Source: Deltaproteobacteria bacterium (GTDB taxonomy: Bacteria > Myxococcota > UBA727 > VGSZ01). From it: a DNA stretch of 64,000 nt. The notes beneath the pieces were generated by a model that had not been told where the DNA came from, did no database searches, and saw only the letters and a program-made list of their open reading frames with translations. A program made the translations under genes and the position numbers. The stretch lies in contig JACOUT010000014.1 in the NCBI GenBank assembly GCA_016177705.1, forward strand, positions 372,001 to 436,000, written 5' to 3'. This document shows, in pieces, positions 46,227-54,622 of this stretch. Every line of letters begins with the position of its first letter. Position 1 is the first letter of the stretch.

Positions 46227-48379
46227 CCCCCAAACCCGATCTTGCCGCGTGCCGCGCCCTTCTTGTGCGCGTGCTCCTCCTCTAGCGCCGCCAGCACCTC
46301 CGCCGCGCTGCTCGGTTCGCAGAAGCCAAGCCGGCGCTCGACCGCGACGAAGTCCCCGGCGCACAGCTTGTCGAGCGCGGCCAGGCGCGCCGCCTCCTCC
46401 TCGCCCGGCGGGGGCACGCCGACGGCCTCGCACAGCGCCGCGAGCAGGCGCGTGCGCTGCTCCAGCTTGAGCGGCCGCAACTCCACTTTGAGGTCGAAGC
46501 GGCGCAAGATCGCCTCGTCGAGCCGATCGCTGTTGGTGGTGGCGACCAGGATCCCGTCGAAGCTCTCCACTCGCACCAGCATCTCGTTGGTCTGCGAGAT
46601 CTCCCAGCTGCGCACCGCCTCCGCGCGGGGGAACAGGTACGTGTCGGCCTCGTCAAGGAGGAGCACGGCGCCGTCGGCCTCGGCGGCCGCGAACGCGCGC
46701 GCCAGGTTCTGCTCAGTCCCGCCCACGTACATGGAGAGGAGGTCGGAGGGCGTGCGCACGAGGAGCGGGCGGCTGAGCGAGTCGGCGAGCGCGCGCGCCC
46801 ACGCCGACTTGCCGGTGCCCGGCGGCCCCGACAGCAGCACCGTCGCGTGGGGTCGCTCTTGCATGCGCGCGCTCACCGCTGACAGATCGAGCGATGCGTT
46901 CATGAGCGACGGGTCATAGGTGATGCGCGTCGGGCGCGCCTTGCTCGGCGGCGCCTTGCCGCTCACAGCCAGAAAGCCGCGCGCCACCTGCTGCACCACG
47001 CTGCGCTCGTCGGGGCCGGGCGGCAGCGAGGCGGTGGCAGCCGTCCCCGTGCTCGCGCGCGTCAGCGTCATGGTATTTCCGATGGTCTCGAGCAGCGCGA
47101 GCGGCAGGCGCTCGTCATCGGCGACCTCGCGCAAGAGCCCAGGCTCGATGCGCGCCTCCCCGGCACGCCGGTCGGCGATGGCGTGGCGCTGGGCCCGCGC
47201 CGGCGCCCGCAGCTCCACGATGAGCGAGAAGCGTCGCAGGTGGGCCTCGTCGAGGTTCTCCGGCGTATTGGAGGTCCAGAGGATCGGCGTGCGCGTGGTT
47301 TCCAGGAGCTCGTTGTAGAAGCCCTTGCCGCCTACGCTGCCGGACATGAAGCCGCCGAACAAGGTGCGCTCGCGGCGCGGCAGGAGATCGTCGGCCTCGT
47401 CCACCAGGATGCAGTAGCGATCGCGCTGCGCGCCGGCGACGCCGTCGAGCAGCCGCAGCTCGCTCGCTCGCCCGGCGGCGTGCAACGCGTCGCCGTCGTC
47501 ATCCTCGGTGGGCACCTCGCACAACCGCGCGCCAGCAGCGGTCGCCAGTGCGCGCGCCAGCTCCGACTTGCCCGTGCCCGGCGCGCCATGCAGCAGGACG
47601 TGCACGGGGCCGGCCTTGCTCTCGAGCGCGCCGGCCAGCAGGTGCGAGAGCAGCGGCAGCTCGCGCACGTAGGCGAAATCGGCGAGCGAGAAGCGCGGCG
47701 CCGGGCCGGTGGCAAGCAGACTCGACAACACATGATCCTCGGTGGGCCTCTCCACGCCAAAGAGCGCGCGCAGCTTGCGCGGCAGGGAGAAGGAGCAAGT
47801 CGAGCCGTTTTCGTCGAAGATCACGAGCCCGTGCTGCAGCAGCGCACCCTTGCGACCCAGAACGGGTTCCAGCGTGCGACACGGCAGGTTGAGCGCGGAC
47901 GAGGCGAGCAGCAGGCGCTGGCGGTGCGTGTCAAGGTCGCCGACGCGTGACAGCGCGGCGTACTCATCGTGCAGCTCGCAGGCAGCGAACCAGGCAAGGA
48001 CGCGCGCGTAGAGGTCGCCGAGGCCGAAGATCTTCGTGATGCGACGCGCGGAGCGCGAGAGGCGGCCGACTTTGCGGTTGCACTGCCGCTGCAGCGCGTC
48101 GATGCGCTCTTCGAGGGCCGCGATGGTGAGGGCCCGCCGCGTGGGCCGCGGCATGCGACGCCGCTTCAGGATCCGGCCGTCCTCCTCGATCTCTTCTGGC
48201 AGCTCCACGCTCAGGGTGCGGCTGAGCGCGCCGGGCAGCTCCTCCTCGCTCCGGTCGGAGAGGAATTGGTGCAGCGTGCCGCGCGCGAGCCACAGGCGCG
48301 CCTCGGCGTCGAGATCGAAGAGCGCCGGGGTCTCCTGCGCCTGCTGAAGCTTCAGATTGCGGTATCGCTTGCGCGCCAT
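46223..48379 (-). CDS. Two-domain AAA+ ATPase
   Basis: ATG 48379, after a GGAGG site, gives 718 residues. After a 250-residue N-terminal helical region come two AAA modules. The first has H-G-A-P-G-T-G-K-S near 265, D-E-A-D-D-L-L and T-S-N-T-P-E-N; the second has S-G-P-P-G-T-G-K-S near 515, L-L-L-D-E-A-D-T and T-T-N-S-D-R-L-D-E. Both keep Walker A, Walker B and sensor residues, so both may hydrolyse ATP. The arrangement recalls CDC48/VCP-type unfoldases but the N-domain is unrelated. It is coupled to the nuclease-like gene and divergent from the phosphatase; two copies of the 19-bp operator lie in the shared promoter region. Confidence 0.88.
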   Translation of the reverse strand: MARKRYRNLKLQQAQETPALFDLDAEARLWLARGTLHQFLSDRSEEELPGALSRTLSVELPEEIEEDGRILKRRRMPRPTRRALTIAALEERIDALQRQCNRKVGRLSRSARRITKIFGLGDLYARVLAWFAACELHDEYAALSRVGDLDTHRQRLLLASSALNLPCRTLEPVLGRKGALLQHGLVIFDENGSTCSFSLPRKLRALFGVERPTEDHVLSSLLATGPAPRFSLADFAYVRELPLLSHLLAGALESKAGPVHVLLHGAPGTGKSELARALATAAGARLCEVPTEDDDGDALHAAGRASELRLLDGVAGAQRDRYCILVDEADDLLPRRERTLFGGFMSGSVGGKGFYNELLETTRTPILWTSNTPENLDEAHLRRFSLIVELRAPARAQRHAIADRRAGEARIEPGLLREVADDERLPLALLETIGNTMTLTRASTGTAATASLPPGPDERSVVQQVARGFLAVSGKAPPSKARPTRITYDPSLMNASLDLSAVSARMQERPHATVLLSGPPGTGKSAWARALADSLSRPLLVRTPSDLLSMYVGGTEQNLARAFAAAEADGAVLLLDEADTYLFPRAEAVRSWEISQTNEMLVRVESFDGILVATTNSDRLDEAILRRFDLKVELRPLKLEQRTRLLAALCEAVGVPPPGEEEAARLAALDKLCAGDFVAVERRLGFCEPSSAAEVLAALEEEHAHKKGAARGKIGFGG

Positions 48380-48413
48380 GTCGTCCTCCGATGGGACCAG
48401 CATGGCGGGTGGC

Positions 48414-48432
48414 TGCGTCAGCTCCTGTCGCA
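48414..48432. promoter_or_regulatory. 19-bp operator, AAA/phosphatase promoter, copy 1
   Basis: TGCGTCAGCTCCTGTCGCA matches the operator upstream of the WYL gene (TGCGACGGATCCTGTCGCA) at 16 of 19 positions. It is the less symmetric of the two copies here and lies 35 bp before the AAA start codon. Confidence 0.6.
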
Positions 48433-48449
48433 CCAACGGGGTTCCGCAG

Positions 48450-48468
48450 AGCGACAGGATCCGTCGCT
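48450..48468. promoter_or_regulatory. 19-bp operator, AAA/phosphatase promoter, copy 2
   Basis: AGCGACAGGATCCGTCGCT is a palindrome with perfect 6-bp arms, and matches the WYL-operon site (reverse complement TGCGACAGGATCCGTCGCA) at all but the outer bases. Its centre is 36 bp from that of copy 1 and it lies 22 bp before the phosphatase start. Confidence 0.75.
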
Positions 48469-48489
48469 TGAACCTGACACGATCGAAGC

Positions 48490-49530
48490 ATGGATAAGAC
48501 AGAACGAATGAAACGAGGGAGCTCGAGCGCGAAGGGCAACCGGCGACCCGGCGTGCGTACCTCGGCGACGGACCCCATCAACGTCGCCTGGCTCCTCGAC
48601 GAGCTGCCCGGCAAGATCGGCATCACCTTGGCGCCGGGCAAGCACGCGGGCTCCAAGTCAGGCACCCGCTGGGAGCGCGACCTGGCCCTCGACCTCGACC
48701 AGCTGGTGCGTCGCCACCGCATGGGGATGCAGGTGTGCCTGCTCGAGGACGAGGAGCTCGTGCGCCTCAAAATCGCCAATCTGGTGGAAGAGGCGGTGCG
48801 GCGCGGTGTGAAGGTGCTGCGTCTGCCCATCCCTGACGGTGGCGTGCTGCCGAGCGGCGAGCCCGTGGAGCAGCTGGTGGAGCAGATCCTCGCCGCCGCC
48901 AGCACCGGCACCAACGTCGTCATCCACTGCATGGGGGGCCTCGGTCGCGCCGGCACCGTCGGCGGCTGCGCGCTGGTCGCCTACGGCATGCCGGCCGAGG
49001 ACGCGCTCGCCCGCCTGCGCGAGCGGCGCGGGCCCAACTGCCCGGAGACCGAGGGCCAGCGAGCGTTCATCCGGGCCTTCGAGGCCATCGCGCGCGCGCG
49101 CCGCGCGCCGCCGCTGCCGCTCGACACGAACAAGCCGAGCCAGCCAGGGGTGTTGCGGCGCACGTATGAGATCAAGTCCTGGCGCACCTGGGACGACGAG
49201 GTGCACGCGTTCGCGTGTGCCTTCAAGTCGATGTTCAACGCCTATCCGAACGTGCTGCTGGCGTCGTCAGCCACGCTCGCCCACATCGACATGGCCGCCA
49301 AGAAGAAGCACGTCCGCGGCCCGGGCGGCGAGCGCCCCGACGAGACGACCTGGACTCCCCTCGAGAGCTTCGCGGGGCCTGGCTACTCGCTCGCGTTCTG
49401 CATCGACGAGCACCTGCCCGGACGCAGGATCTCGCTCATCTACGACTCCGATCCCGGCGGCGGCTTGCCGGTCCCCGACGAGGACACGGTCATTCGCTTC
49501 GCTGACCTTTGGTCGTGGGGATGGGGCTGA
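48490..49530 (+). CDS. Dual-specificity-type protein phosphatase with extra C-terminal domain
   Basis: A 346-residue protein. The first 205 residues form a DSP/CDKN3-like phosphatase with H-C-M-G-G-L-G-R-A-G (His146, Cys147 nucleophile, Arg153) and the general-acid loop L-P-I-P-D-G. The C-terminal 140 residues (from W-R-T-W-D-D-E-V-H-A-F) are a distinct domain with Trp-rich ends that I do not recognise. Substrates of this class include phosphoproteins, phospholipids and the 5' ends of RNA. Divergent from the AAA/nuclease pair under two shared operators, which ties it to that system. ATG 48508 is an alternative start. Confidence 0.82.
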   Translation: MDKTERMKRGSSSAKGNRRPGVRTSATDPINVAWLLDELPGKIGITLAPGKHAGSKSGTRWERDLALDLDQLVRRHRMGMQVCLLEDEELVRLKIANLVEEAVRRGVKVLRLPIPDGGVLPSGEPVEQLVEQILAAASTGTNVVIHCMGGLGRAGTVGGCALVAYGMPAEDALARLRERRGPNCPETEGQRAFIRAFEAIARARRAPPLPLDTNKPSQPGVLRRTYEIKSWRTWDDEVHAFACAFKSMFNAYPNVLLASSATLAHIDMAAKKKHVRGPGGERPDETTWTPLESFAGPGYSLAFCIDEHLPGRRISLIYDSDPGGGLPVPDEDTVIRFADLWSWGWG

Positions 49531-49610
49531 GGTGCGAAGGGCGCACCCGTGGCTGCCGGTCGCCCCGCCCCAAGGGAGCCCATCACAACAGCAGCGCGGC
49601 CATCGGCTGG

Positions 49611-50519
49611 CTACCGGTTTCGCAGTCTCCACGACCACGCCGCAGCATCCCATGTGCCGTCGAGGTCGCCGGCGAGGATGGGATCCAAGAGCTCACGCAC
49701 TACCCGCGTGACCTCCTCGATGGTGGTCCAAGGAAGCGCATCATCACGCGCGATCTTCTCGAACGGCAGCCTCCACGACGGCGGCGGAGCCGGCACCATT
49801 CTCGGCAGCGCGTGGGTCTTGCGAAACCCGAAGGTCTGCTCCAGCGCTGCGCGCAAGATCCTCGCCTCGAGCGCGCCAACGGCGCCGAGCAGCGCGAGGT
49901 CGGGGAGGTCCTTCACGCGGGTGTTCGGGTGCGGCCGCGGCATCGTGTACGCGTGCAGCTTCTCCGCGACGTGGGTCGCGACCGGGTAGATGCGCAGCGT
50001 CGGCGGCGAGATCCCCGCGAACGCGAGCGTGTCCTCGGCGGTGACCAGCTCCGGCTCGCCGACGATCGGGTCGCCGAACGCGACGTCGACCCCGAAGGGC
50101 TGGCCATAGAGCCTGCCCGCGATCTTGCACTCGGCGCGAAAGCGCATGCCGTCGTACTGCATGCCGGCGTTCTGGATTTGGGGCCGCTCGACGTCGGGGA
50201 CGACCTCGAAGCTCATGAAGTCGGCGAGGTCACGCCGGCCGACGCTCTGCAGCCTCGCTAGCACGTCGTTGGACGGGCCGACCACCCGCAGATCGACGTC
50301 CTTGGTCGTGCGCGCGCGTTCGAGCCGCAGTTCGAGCGCCATCCCTCCCTTCAGCGTGGCCGCGTCGCCGAAGACCTGCGCGACGCGAGCGAGAAAACGA
50401 TCGAACACCAACAGCTGCCGCCTGCGCTCGAGCTCAGGGCCGCTCGCTGTCGACGCGCGCAGCCGGTCGTCGAGGGCCCGCTTGAACGCCTCCGGGGATC
50501 GATACGTCCGCGCCGTCAT
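49611..50519 (-). CDS. AbiEii-type nucleotidyltransferase toxin
   Basis: ATG 50519 overlaps the stop of the antitoxin gene by 4 bp and gives 302 residues. The DNA-polymerase-beta-like motif is present: L-K-G-G-M-A-L-E-L-R ... T-T-K-D-V-D-L-R (Asp74, Asp76), followed by E-K-L-H-A-Y and R-V-K-D-L-P-D-L, the conserved blocks of the AbiEii/AbiGii family. AbiEii toxins are reported to transfer nucleotides (to tRNA in characterised homologues) and cause growth arrest during phage infection. The long frame further upstream runs through the antitoxin gene and is not the real start. Confidence 0.88.
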   Translation of the reverse strand: MTARTYRSPEAFKRALDDRLRASTASGPELERRRQLLVFDRFLARVAQVFGDAATLKGGMALELRLERARTTKDVDLRVVGPSNDVLARLQSVGRRDLADFMSFEVVPDVERPQIQNAGMQYDGMRFRAECKIAGRLYGQPFGVDVAFGDPIVGEPELVTAEDTLAFAGISPPTLRIYPVATHVAEKLHAYTMPRPHPNTRVKDLPDLALLGAVGALEARILRAALEQTFGFRKTHALPRMVPAPPPSWRLPFEKIARDDALPWTTIEEVTRVVRELLDPILAGDLDGTWDAAAWSWRLRNR

Positions 50520-51091
50520 ACGCCCACCCCTCCAAACGCAGCGAGCGCGCTCTCGACGTCGTGAAGCTCGTCTCGTCCGACCAGGCCGCGACCAAGCGCC
50601 TGTTGCGTGGCCTGACGCAGCAGGTCCGGCGCGAGCCCGTCGACGGCGCAGTCGCGCAGCGTTCGCCGCACCGACGTCGTCGGCACGGCGCCGAACCAGG
50701 TGCGCTCCGCGCTGGGCACGTCGGCGTGGTGAAGCACCACGCCGGCAGGCACACGAAAGCGGCGACGACGCCACGCGGCGGGGAGCGTCAGGTGGATGCG
50801 CGCCGGCAGGACGTCGGAGAGCCCGTGCAGCGCCAGCGCAGTCTCGTGCGACACCACCCCAGCACGCTCCGACCAGAGCCACGCCACCACCAGGTCTTCA
50901 TGCTCGGTCGGCGGGAAGTAGACGAGCCGGTAGATGCCTCGCCGGACGCGCGAAAAGCGGTCCGCGCGCACGTGGTGCGCGACCAGCTGCTTCGAGTAGC
51001 CCGCCTCAAGAGCCTGCCGGGCCGTGAACATGCCGCCCTGCTCCGAGGCGGTCTCGAACAGACGGTCCCAGTCTGGCTCCTCGCTGGACAC
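50516..51091 (-). CDS. AbiEi-type antitoxin / autoregulator
   Basis: GTG 51091 gives 191 residues; TTG 51097 is the alternative. The N-terminus is a winged helix (M-F-T-A-R-Q-A-L-E-A-G-Y-S-K-Q-L-V-A-H-H-V) followed by the AbiEi C-terminal domain with R-R-G-I-Y-R-L and S-H-E-T-A-L-A-L-H-G-L-S. AbiEi proteins neutralise the AbiEii toxin and repress their own promoter by binding inverted repeats; one such repeat overlaps the start region here. No ribosome binding site is seen, so the mRNA may be nearly leaderless. Confidence 0.88.
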   Translation of the reverse strand: MSSEEPDWDRLFETASEQGGMFTARQALEAGYSKQLVAHHVRADRFSRVRRGIYRLVYFPPTEHEDLVVAWLWSERAGVVSHETALALHGLSDVLPARIHLTLPAAWRRRRFRVPAGVVLHHADVPSAERTWFGAVPTTSVRRTLRDCAVDGLAPDLLRQATQQALGRGLVGRDELHDVESALAAFGGVGV

Positions 51092-51095
51092 GCAC

Positions 51096-51120
51096 AAAGG
51101 TATCGTAAAACAGGACCTTT
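51096..51120 (-). promoter_or_regulatory. Inverted repeat at the abiE promoter
   Basis: AAAGGT (51096-51101) and ACCTTT (51115-51120) form an inverted repeat around TTTTACGAT, whose TACGAT could be the -10 box for the antitoxin gene. Position and shape fit autoregulation by AbiEi, though the arms are short. Confidence 0.45.
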
Positions 51121-51195
51121 ATGCAACTAGTGGTTTTAGGGCATCACGAACGTCAAACCTTGCTGTACCTTCGTGCGTCGATCGAGGCCACGGCG

Positions 51196-51942
51196 TCAAC
51201 TCCCGGCGCGCACGGTCACGAAGCGGCGCGCGGGCAGGATCACCGCAGTCAGCGCGCCGTCGGATCGCCCGCAGCCGGTGTCGATGCCGATCGCATGCCC
51301 CGCGTCGATGGGCGCCTGGCGCGGCACGTGGCCGTAGACCACCGGCCCGTCGAGGACGCCCATGTTGTCGGGGTCGAGCGCGCTCCAGCGCAGATCGCAG
51401 TGGTGCTCGGGCAGGATCTCGCGCATCCGCCGCACCGGGTCGACGCCGACCGCGAGCGACAGCGGTACGCCCGCATGCGCGATCCAATAGGGCGCGCCGT
51501 CGACGACGAGCCGGATCACCACCGGTAGCGCGGCGAGCCACTCGCGATGGGCGAGCGGCACCTTGGAGCGCTGCGCCTCGATCTCGCGCGGCGAACGTCC
51601 CTCGATGCCGTAGGAGCGCAGCGTCGCGGCGCCACCGAACATGGCGTTCAAAGCAACGCTGTCAAAGCCGCGGCCGTCGACGAACTGGCACAGCCAGTCC
51701 TCGTGATTGCCGCGCACGCCGCGCGCGCCGCGCGCGACCAGCTGCTCGATGACCTCGCGGGTGTCGGGTCCGCGGTCGCACACGTCGCCGACGACGAACA
51801 CCGGCATCTGGCCGAGCTGCGCGAGCAGGCGCGCCAGCAGATCGGCGCGGCCGTGGATGTCGCCGATGACCGCGACCGGGCCGCTCGCCTCGATCACGTC
51901 CAGCCGCGCGGCACCCGCGTCGAACGCGCCCACGTCAGACAC
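51196..51942 (-). CDS. Metallophosphoesterase (PrpA/ApaH-like)
   Basis: GTG 51942, with GGGAGGG upstream, gives 248 residues. The calcineurin-like core is complete: G-D-I-H-G (Asp28, His30), G-D-V-C-D-R-G (52-58), G-N-H-E-D (78-82) and later H-A-G and Y-G-H. Enzymes of this group dephosphorylate phosphoproteins, dinucleoside polyphosphates or RNA 2',3'-cyclic/5' ends. The start overlaps the stop of the DUF2779 gene by 8 bp, so it is the third gene of the WYL operon. Longer frames with upstream starts exist but lack the ribosome binding site. Confidence 0.88.
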   Translation of the reverse strand: MSDVGAFDAGAARLDVIEASGPVAVIGDIHGRADLLARLLAQLGQMPVFVVGDVCDRGPDTREVIEQLVARGARGVRGNHEDWLCQFVDGRGFDSVALNAMFGGAATLRSYGIEGRSPREIEAQRSKVPLAHREWLAALPVVIRLVVDGAPYWIAHAGVPLSLAVGVDPVRRMREILPEHHCDLRWSALDPDNMGVLDGPVVYGHVPRQAPIDAGHAIGIDTGCGRSDGALTAVILPARRFVTVRAGS

Positions 51943-53470
51943 GTGCCCTCCCTTTGCGCGCGGTCGAAGGCGACGCTCGCGTGGGCTTGGCCGCTTGCTG
52001 CGCGGCAAGCTTGCGCACTACCGCGAGGATGGCGGCGAGAGCGCGGGTGTCGAGCGCGCAGTACTCGAGCAGCGCCGCGCGGGCCTTGGCCTCCGCCGTG
52101 GCGTCGAGCTTGCCGGACAGCAGGTGGTAGAGCGCGGCGCTCGCGTCCTGCCCGCCGCCGATCGCGAGCTCGTCGTAGCCGAGCGCGGGCACGAGCGCAG
52201 GCGCCACCGACTTCAGGCTGAAGCTGCCGTTGAAGTCCGGGTGGTAGAGGTGATCGCGCACGATCGGCAGGAGGTCGACGATGCGCGCGCACACGTCCGC
52301 GAGCGGCTTCTTGAGCTTCGGGATGACATTGCCGATCTCCGTGAGCCGCCCGCGTTCGAACTGCGCGTTCCAACAGAGGATGGTGCGGGCCTCGCGCAGA
52401 TGCTCGATGACGAAGCTCGCCAGTGGCAGCCGCGGATCATCGGTCCCCGTCGCCAGGTGCTCATAGTGCACGAACTCGCCGTCGATCTCGACGTGAATGG
52501 AGGCCTGAGCGGCGACCATCTCCCATGGCTTGCACCCCTGGTAGCGCGGGATGGCGAAGGCGACCGTCTCGAAGTCGAGGAACGCGAGCGGCGCGCGCAG
52601 CTTCCCCAGCGCGGCCTCGAGGCCCGGCTCCACCACCACCCGCTTGGTCCTGACGGCACGCACCTGACGCTTGCCGATCGCGGAGCTGACGCTCGCAGGG
52701 TCGAGATCGCCCACGCTCTCGACGCCGTCGGCCGCGTACTGCTCGAGCGCAGCCGCGCCGATGCGGTACAGCGTGGAGATGTGGTGCGCGGGCACCTCGT
52801 CGTGGCAGCGATCGAAGAAAGGGCACGGGTAGGGCTTCTGGCAGTCCGTCCCCTCGGCCACCTCGGGGCACTTGCCGGCGAGCATCGAGAGCTGCGCGGT
52901 CGCCTCCTTGGCGACCGCGCGCTCGAGCGCGCGCGCCTCCTCGGTGAGATCGGCGCGCGTGAACAGGTCGGAGAGGTCCGGGTACCGACACGCAGTGTTC
53001 AAGTGCATCAGGTAGGCGCGCTCGACGTCGACGCCGGCGCCCATCGCCACCCACCGTTGGATCGCGACATCGGCGTGGTGCTCGTCCTTGACCTTCGTCG
53101 TCGACTTCACCTCGATGAGCTGCCAGCCGCGCGCCGTGCGCCGCAGCACGTCGACCGCGACGAACACGCCCCGGTGGAGGAAGGACGCCTCGAAGATGAC
53201 CTTGGCGCCGCCCGCCAGATGAGCTTGCGTCTGCCGAACGCGGCCGGTGATGTCGTAATGGGGCAGGTCGACCAGCACCCCGCCGGGGAAGCGGCGTCGC
53301 GCCTCCTCGCCGACCTCGTGCCCCTGCGCGAACACCACCTCGGTGCTCGCGTCGGGCGCGAGCTCCTCGGCGTCGGGCTCGTGCACCGTCCACCACAGGC
53401 GACGGTGGCACTGGCGCCCGGTCATGAAGCGCGACTTGGAGAGGCGCGGAGGTGCTTTGCGTCGCTTCAT
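51935..53470 (-). CDS. DUF2779 / Cas4-like nuclease with C-terminal exonuclease-like domain
   Basis: ATG 53470 overlaps the WYL stop by 4 bp and gives 511 residues. The N-terminal half is Cas4/TM0106-like: L-S-K-S-R-F-M-T-G-R-Q-C-H-R-R-L-W, then Q-L-I-E-V-K-S-T-T with the PD-(D/E)XK Lys near 118, and a Cys cluster (C-P-E ... C-Q-K-P-Y-P-C-P-F-F-D-R-C) that could hold an iron-sulphur cluster. The C-terminal DUF2779 part begins L-A-F-L-D-F-E-T near 295 and contains T-I-L-C-W-N-A-Q-F-E and D-T-R-A-L, resembling DEDD 3'-5' exonucleases. No CRISPR genes are nearby. I infer a DNA- or RNA-processing nuclease. Confidence 0.82.
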   Translation of the reverse strand: MKRRKAPPRLSKSRFMTGRQCHRRLWWTVHEPDAEELAPDASTEVVFAQGHEVGEEARRRFPGGVLVDLPHYDITGRVRQTQAHLAGGAKVIFEASFLHRGVFVAVDVLRRTARGWQLIEVKSTTKVKDEHHADVAIQRWVAMGAGVDVERAYLMHLNTACRYPDLSDLFTRADLTEEARALERAVAKEATAQLSMLAGKCPEVAEGTDCQKPYPCPFFDRCHDEVPAHHISTLYRIGAAALEQYAADGVESVGDLDPASVSSAIGKRQVRAVRTKRVVVEPGLEAALGKLRAPLAFLDFETVAFAIPRYQGCKPWEMVAAQASIHVEIDGEFVHYEHLATGTDDPRLPLASFVIEHLREARTILCWNAQFERGRLTEIGNVIPKLKKPLADVCARIVDLLPIVRDHLYHPDFNGSFSLKSVAPALVPALGYDELAIGGGQDASAALYHLLSGKLDATAEAKARAALLEYCALDTRALAAILAVVRKLAAQQAAKPTRASPSTARKGRARV

Positions 53471-54513
53471 GGGTGCTGGTGGTGCCTCTGGCCGCGGGTG
53501 CTCGTGCGTTTCGGTCGCGCCCCCGCGCGGTAGCGCCGTGCGGCCGCTCGGTGCGCTTCGGCAACGGCGTCGCGCAGTGCCTTTGGCCGCAGCACCTCGA
53601 CGCTCCCCCCAAAGCCGAGCAGCCACGATCGCAGCACCATCGTGTCGGGCACCACGGCTCGCACTACCACTTGCCCGTCGGCCTGTCGGTGGATCTCCTG
53701 GCGCGCGGACAGCGGCGTCTCCTCGAGCAAGATGGCGGCGCTCTCGTCGAAGCGCAGCTCGACCGCCATCTCGCCGTCGCCGAGCAGGAAGTCGATCTCG
53801 CCCTTGGCGATGTACTCGTCGATGTCGAAGCCGGGTGCGGTGTTGGCCATGTCGTCGAGCAACTCGGCGTCGACGAAGCGGTGCAACTGGTATTGCCGCG
53901 TGTCGGTGTAGCCGAAGGTCGTCGCCAGCAGGCAGCCGACGGCGTCGCGGTAGATGAGCCCGAGCGGGTGCAGCACCACCTCCTTGGCGTGCGTCTCGCC
54001 GCGCTTGCGGTAACGCGCCTTGATCTGTCGACCCTCGAGCAGCGCCTCATGCACCACGCCGGTCACGGCGCCGTCGACCTTGGGCGGCAGCAGCGGCTGG
54101 CTTCTAGGCACCAGCCGCACGCGGTCGAGCCAGCGCGCCACCGGCTTGCCGTCGAGCGCGCGCTTCGCCGCTTGCAGGTGTGGCTGCAGCGCCCGCACGG
54201 TGGAGCGCGGCAGCGCGCGCTCGATGTGCATCTCGACCAGGCGCAGCGCCAGTGCGCTCTGCGGGTCGAGGCCGGGAAGCTGCACTACCGCGGCGTCCTC
54301 GGTGAAGCGCCAGCGATAGGGTTTGCTGTCGTCGAGGCACTCGAGCCCAAATGCCAGGCGCGAGAGCTCGATCAGATCGCGCTGGATGGTCCGCCGCGTG
54401 TAGTCCGTTCCCTCACTCTTGAGGATGGCGTCGAGCCGCTCGGCGTCGATCGACTTGGGGGCGCGCGGCACGAGCTGCAGCAGGCGGAGCAAGCGGAAGA
54501 AGTTGTCGGCCAC
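53467..54513 (-). CDS. WYL-domain transcriptional regulator
   Basis: GTG 54513, after GAAAGGGAGA, gives 348 residues; the earlier in-frame starts run across the operator. Residues 1-75 are a winged helix (Y-T-R-R-T-I-Q-R-D-L-I-E-L-S as recognition region), about 145-235 a WYL domain (I-K-A-R-Y-R ... L-H-P-L-G-L-I-Y-R-D) and the rest a WCX domain. WYL proteins sense nucleic-acid-type ligands and control defence and DNA-damage genes (BrxR and CapW are examples). It heads an operon with DUF2779 nuclease and metallophosphoesterase, and the 19-bp palindrome in its own promoter recurs at two other promoters of the block. Confidence 0.92.
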   Translation of the reverse strand: MADNFFRLLRLLQLVPRAPKSIDAERLDAILKSEGTDYTRRTIQRDLIELSRLAFGLECLDDSKPYRWRFTEDAAVVQLPGLDPQSALALRLVEMHIERALPRSTVRALQPHLQAAKRALDGKPVARWLDRVRLVPRSQPLLPPKVDGAVTGVVHEALLEGRQIKARYRKRGETHAKEVVLHPLGLIYRDAVGCLLATTFGYTDTRQYQLHRFVDAELLDDMANTAPGFDIDEYIAKGEIDFLLGDGEMAVELRFDESAAILLEETPLSARQEIHRQADGQVVVRAVVPDTMVLRSWLLGFGGSVEVLRPKALRDAVAEAHRAAARRYRAGARPKRTSTRGQRHHQHP

Positions 54514-54546
54514 GGCGTCTCCCTTTCGAGCAGGATCGCGCAACGC

Positions 54547-54565
54547 TGCGACGGATCCTGTCGCA
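54547..54565. promoter_or_regulatory. 19-bp operator upstream of the WYL operon
   Basis: TGCGACGGATCCTGTCGCA has perfect 6-bp arms (TGCGAC/GTCGCA). It is 34 bp before the WYL start codon, where a repressor would block transcription, and probably serves autoregulation. A weaker resemblance (GAGCAGGATCGCGC) lies at about 54529-54542. Confidence 0.78.
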
Positions 54566-54622
54566 CGTGAACCGGGCGCACCCTGCCGTTGCACTGGCTC
54601 GGCGCCTCGAGCGAGGGCCAGC

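Noticed and set aside
51935..53470. Cas4 of a CRISPR system
   Set aside because: No cas1, cas2 or repeats nearby, and the protein has a C-terminal DUF2779 exonuclease-like half not found in Cas4.
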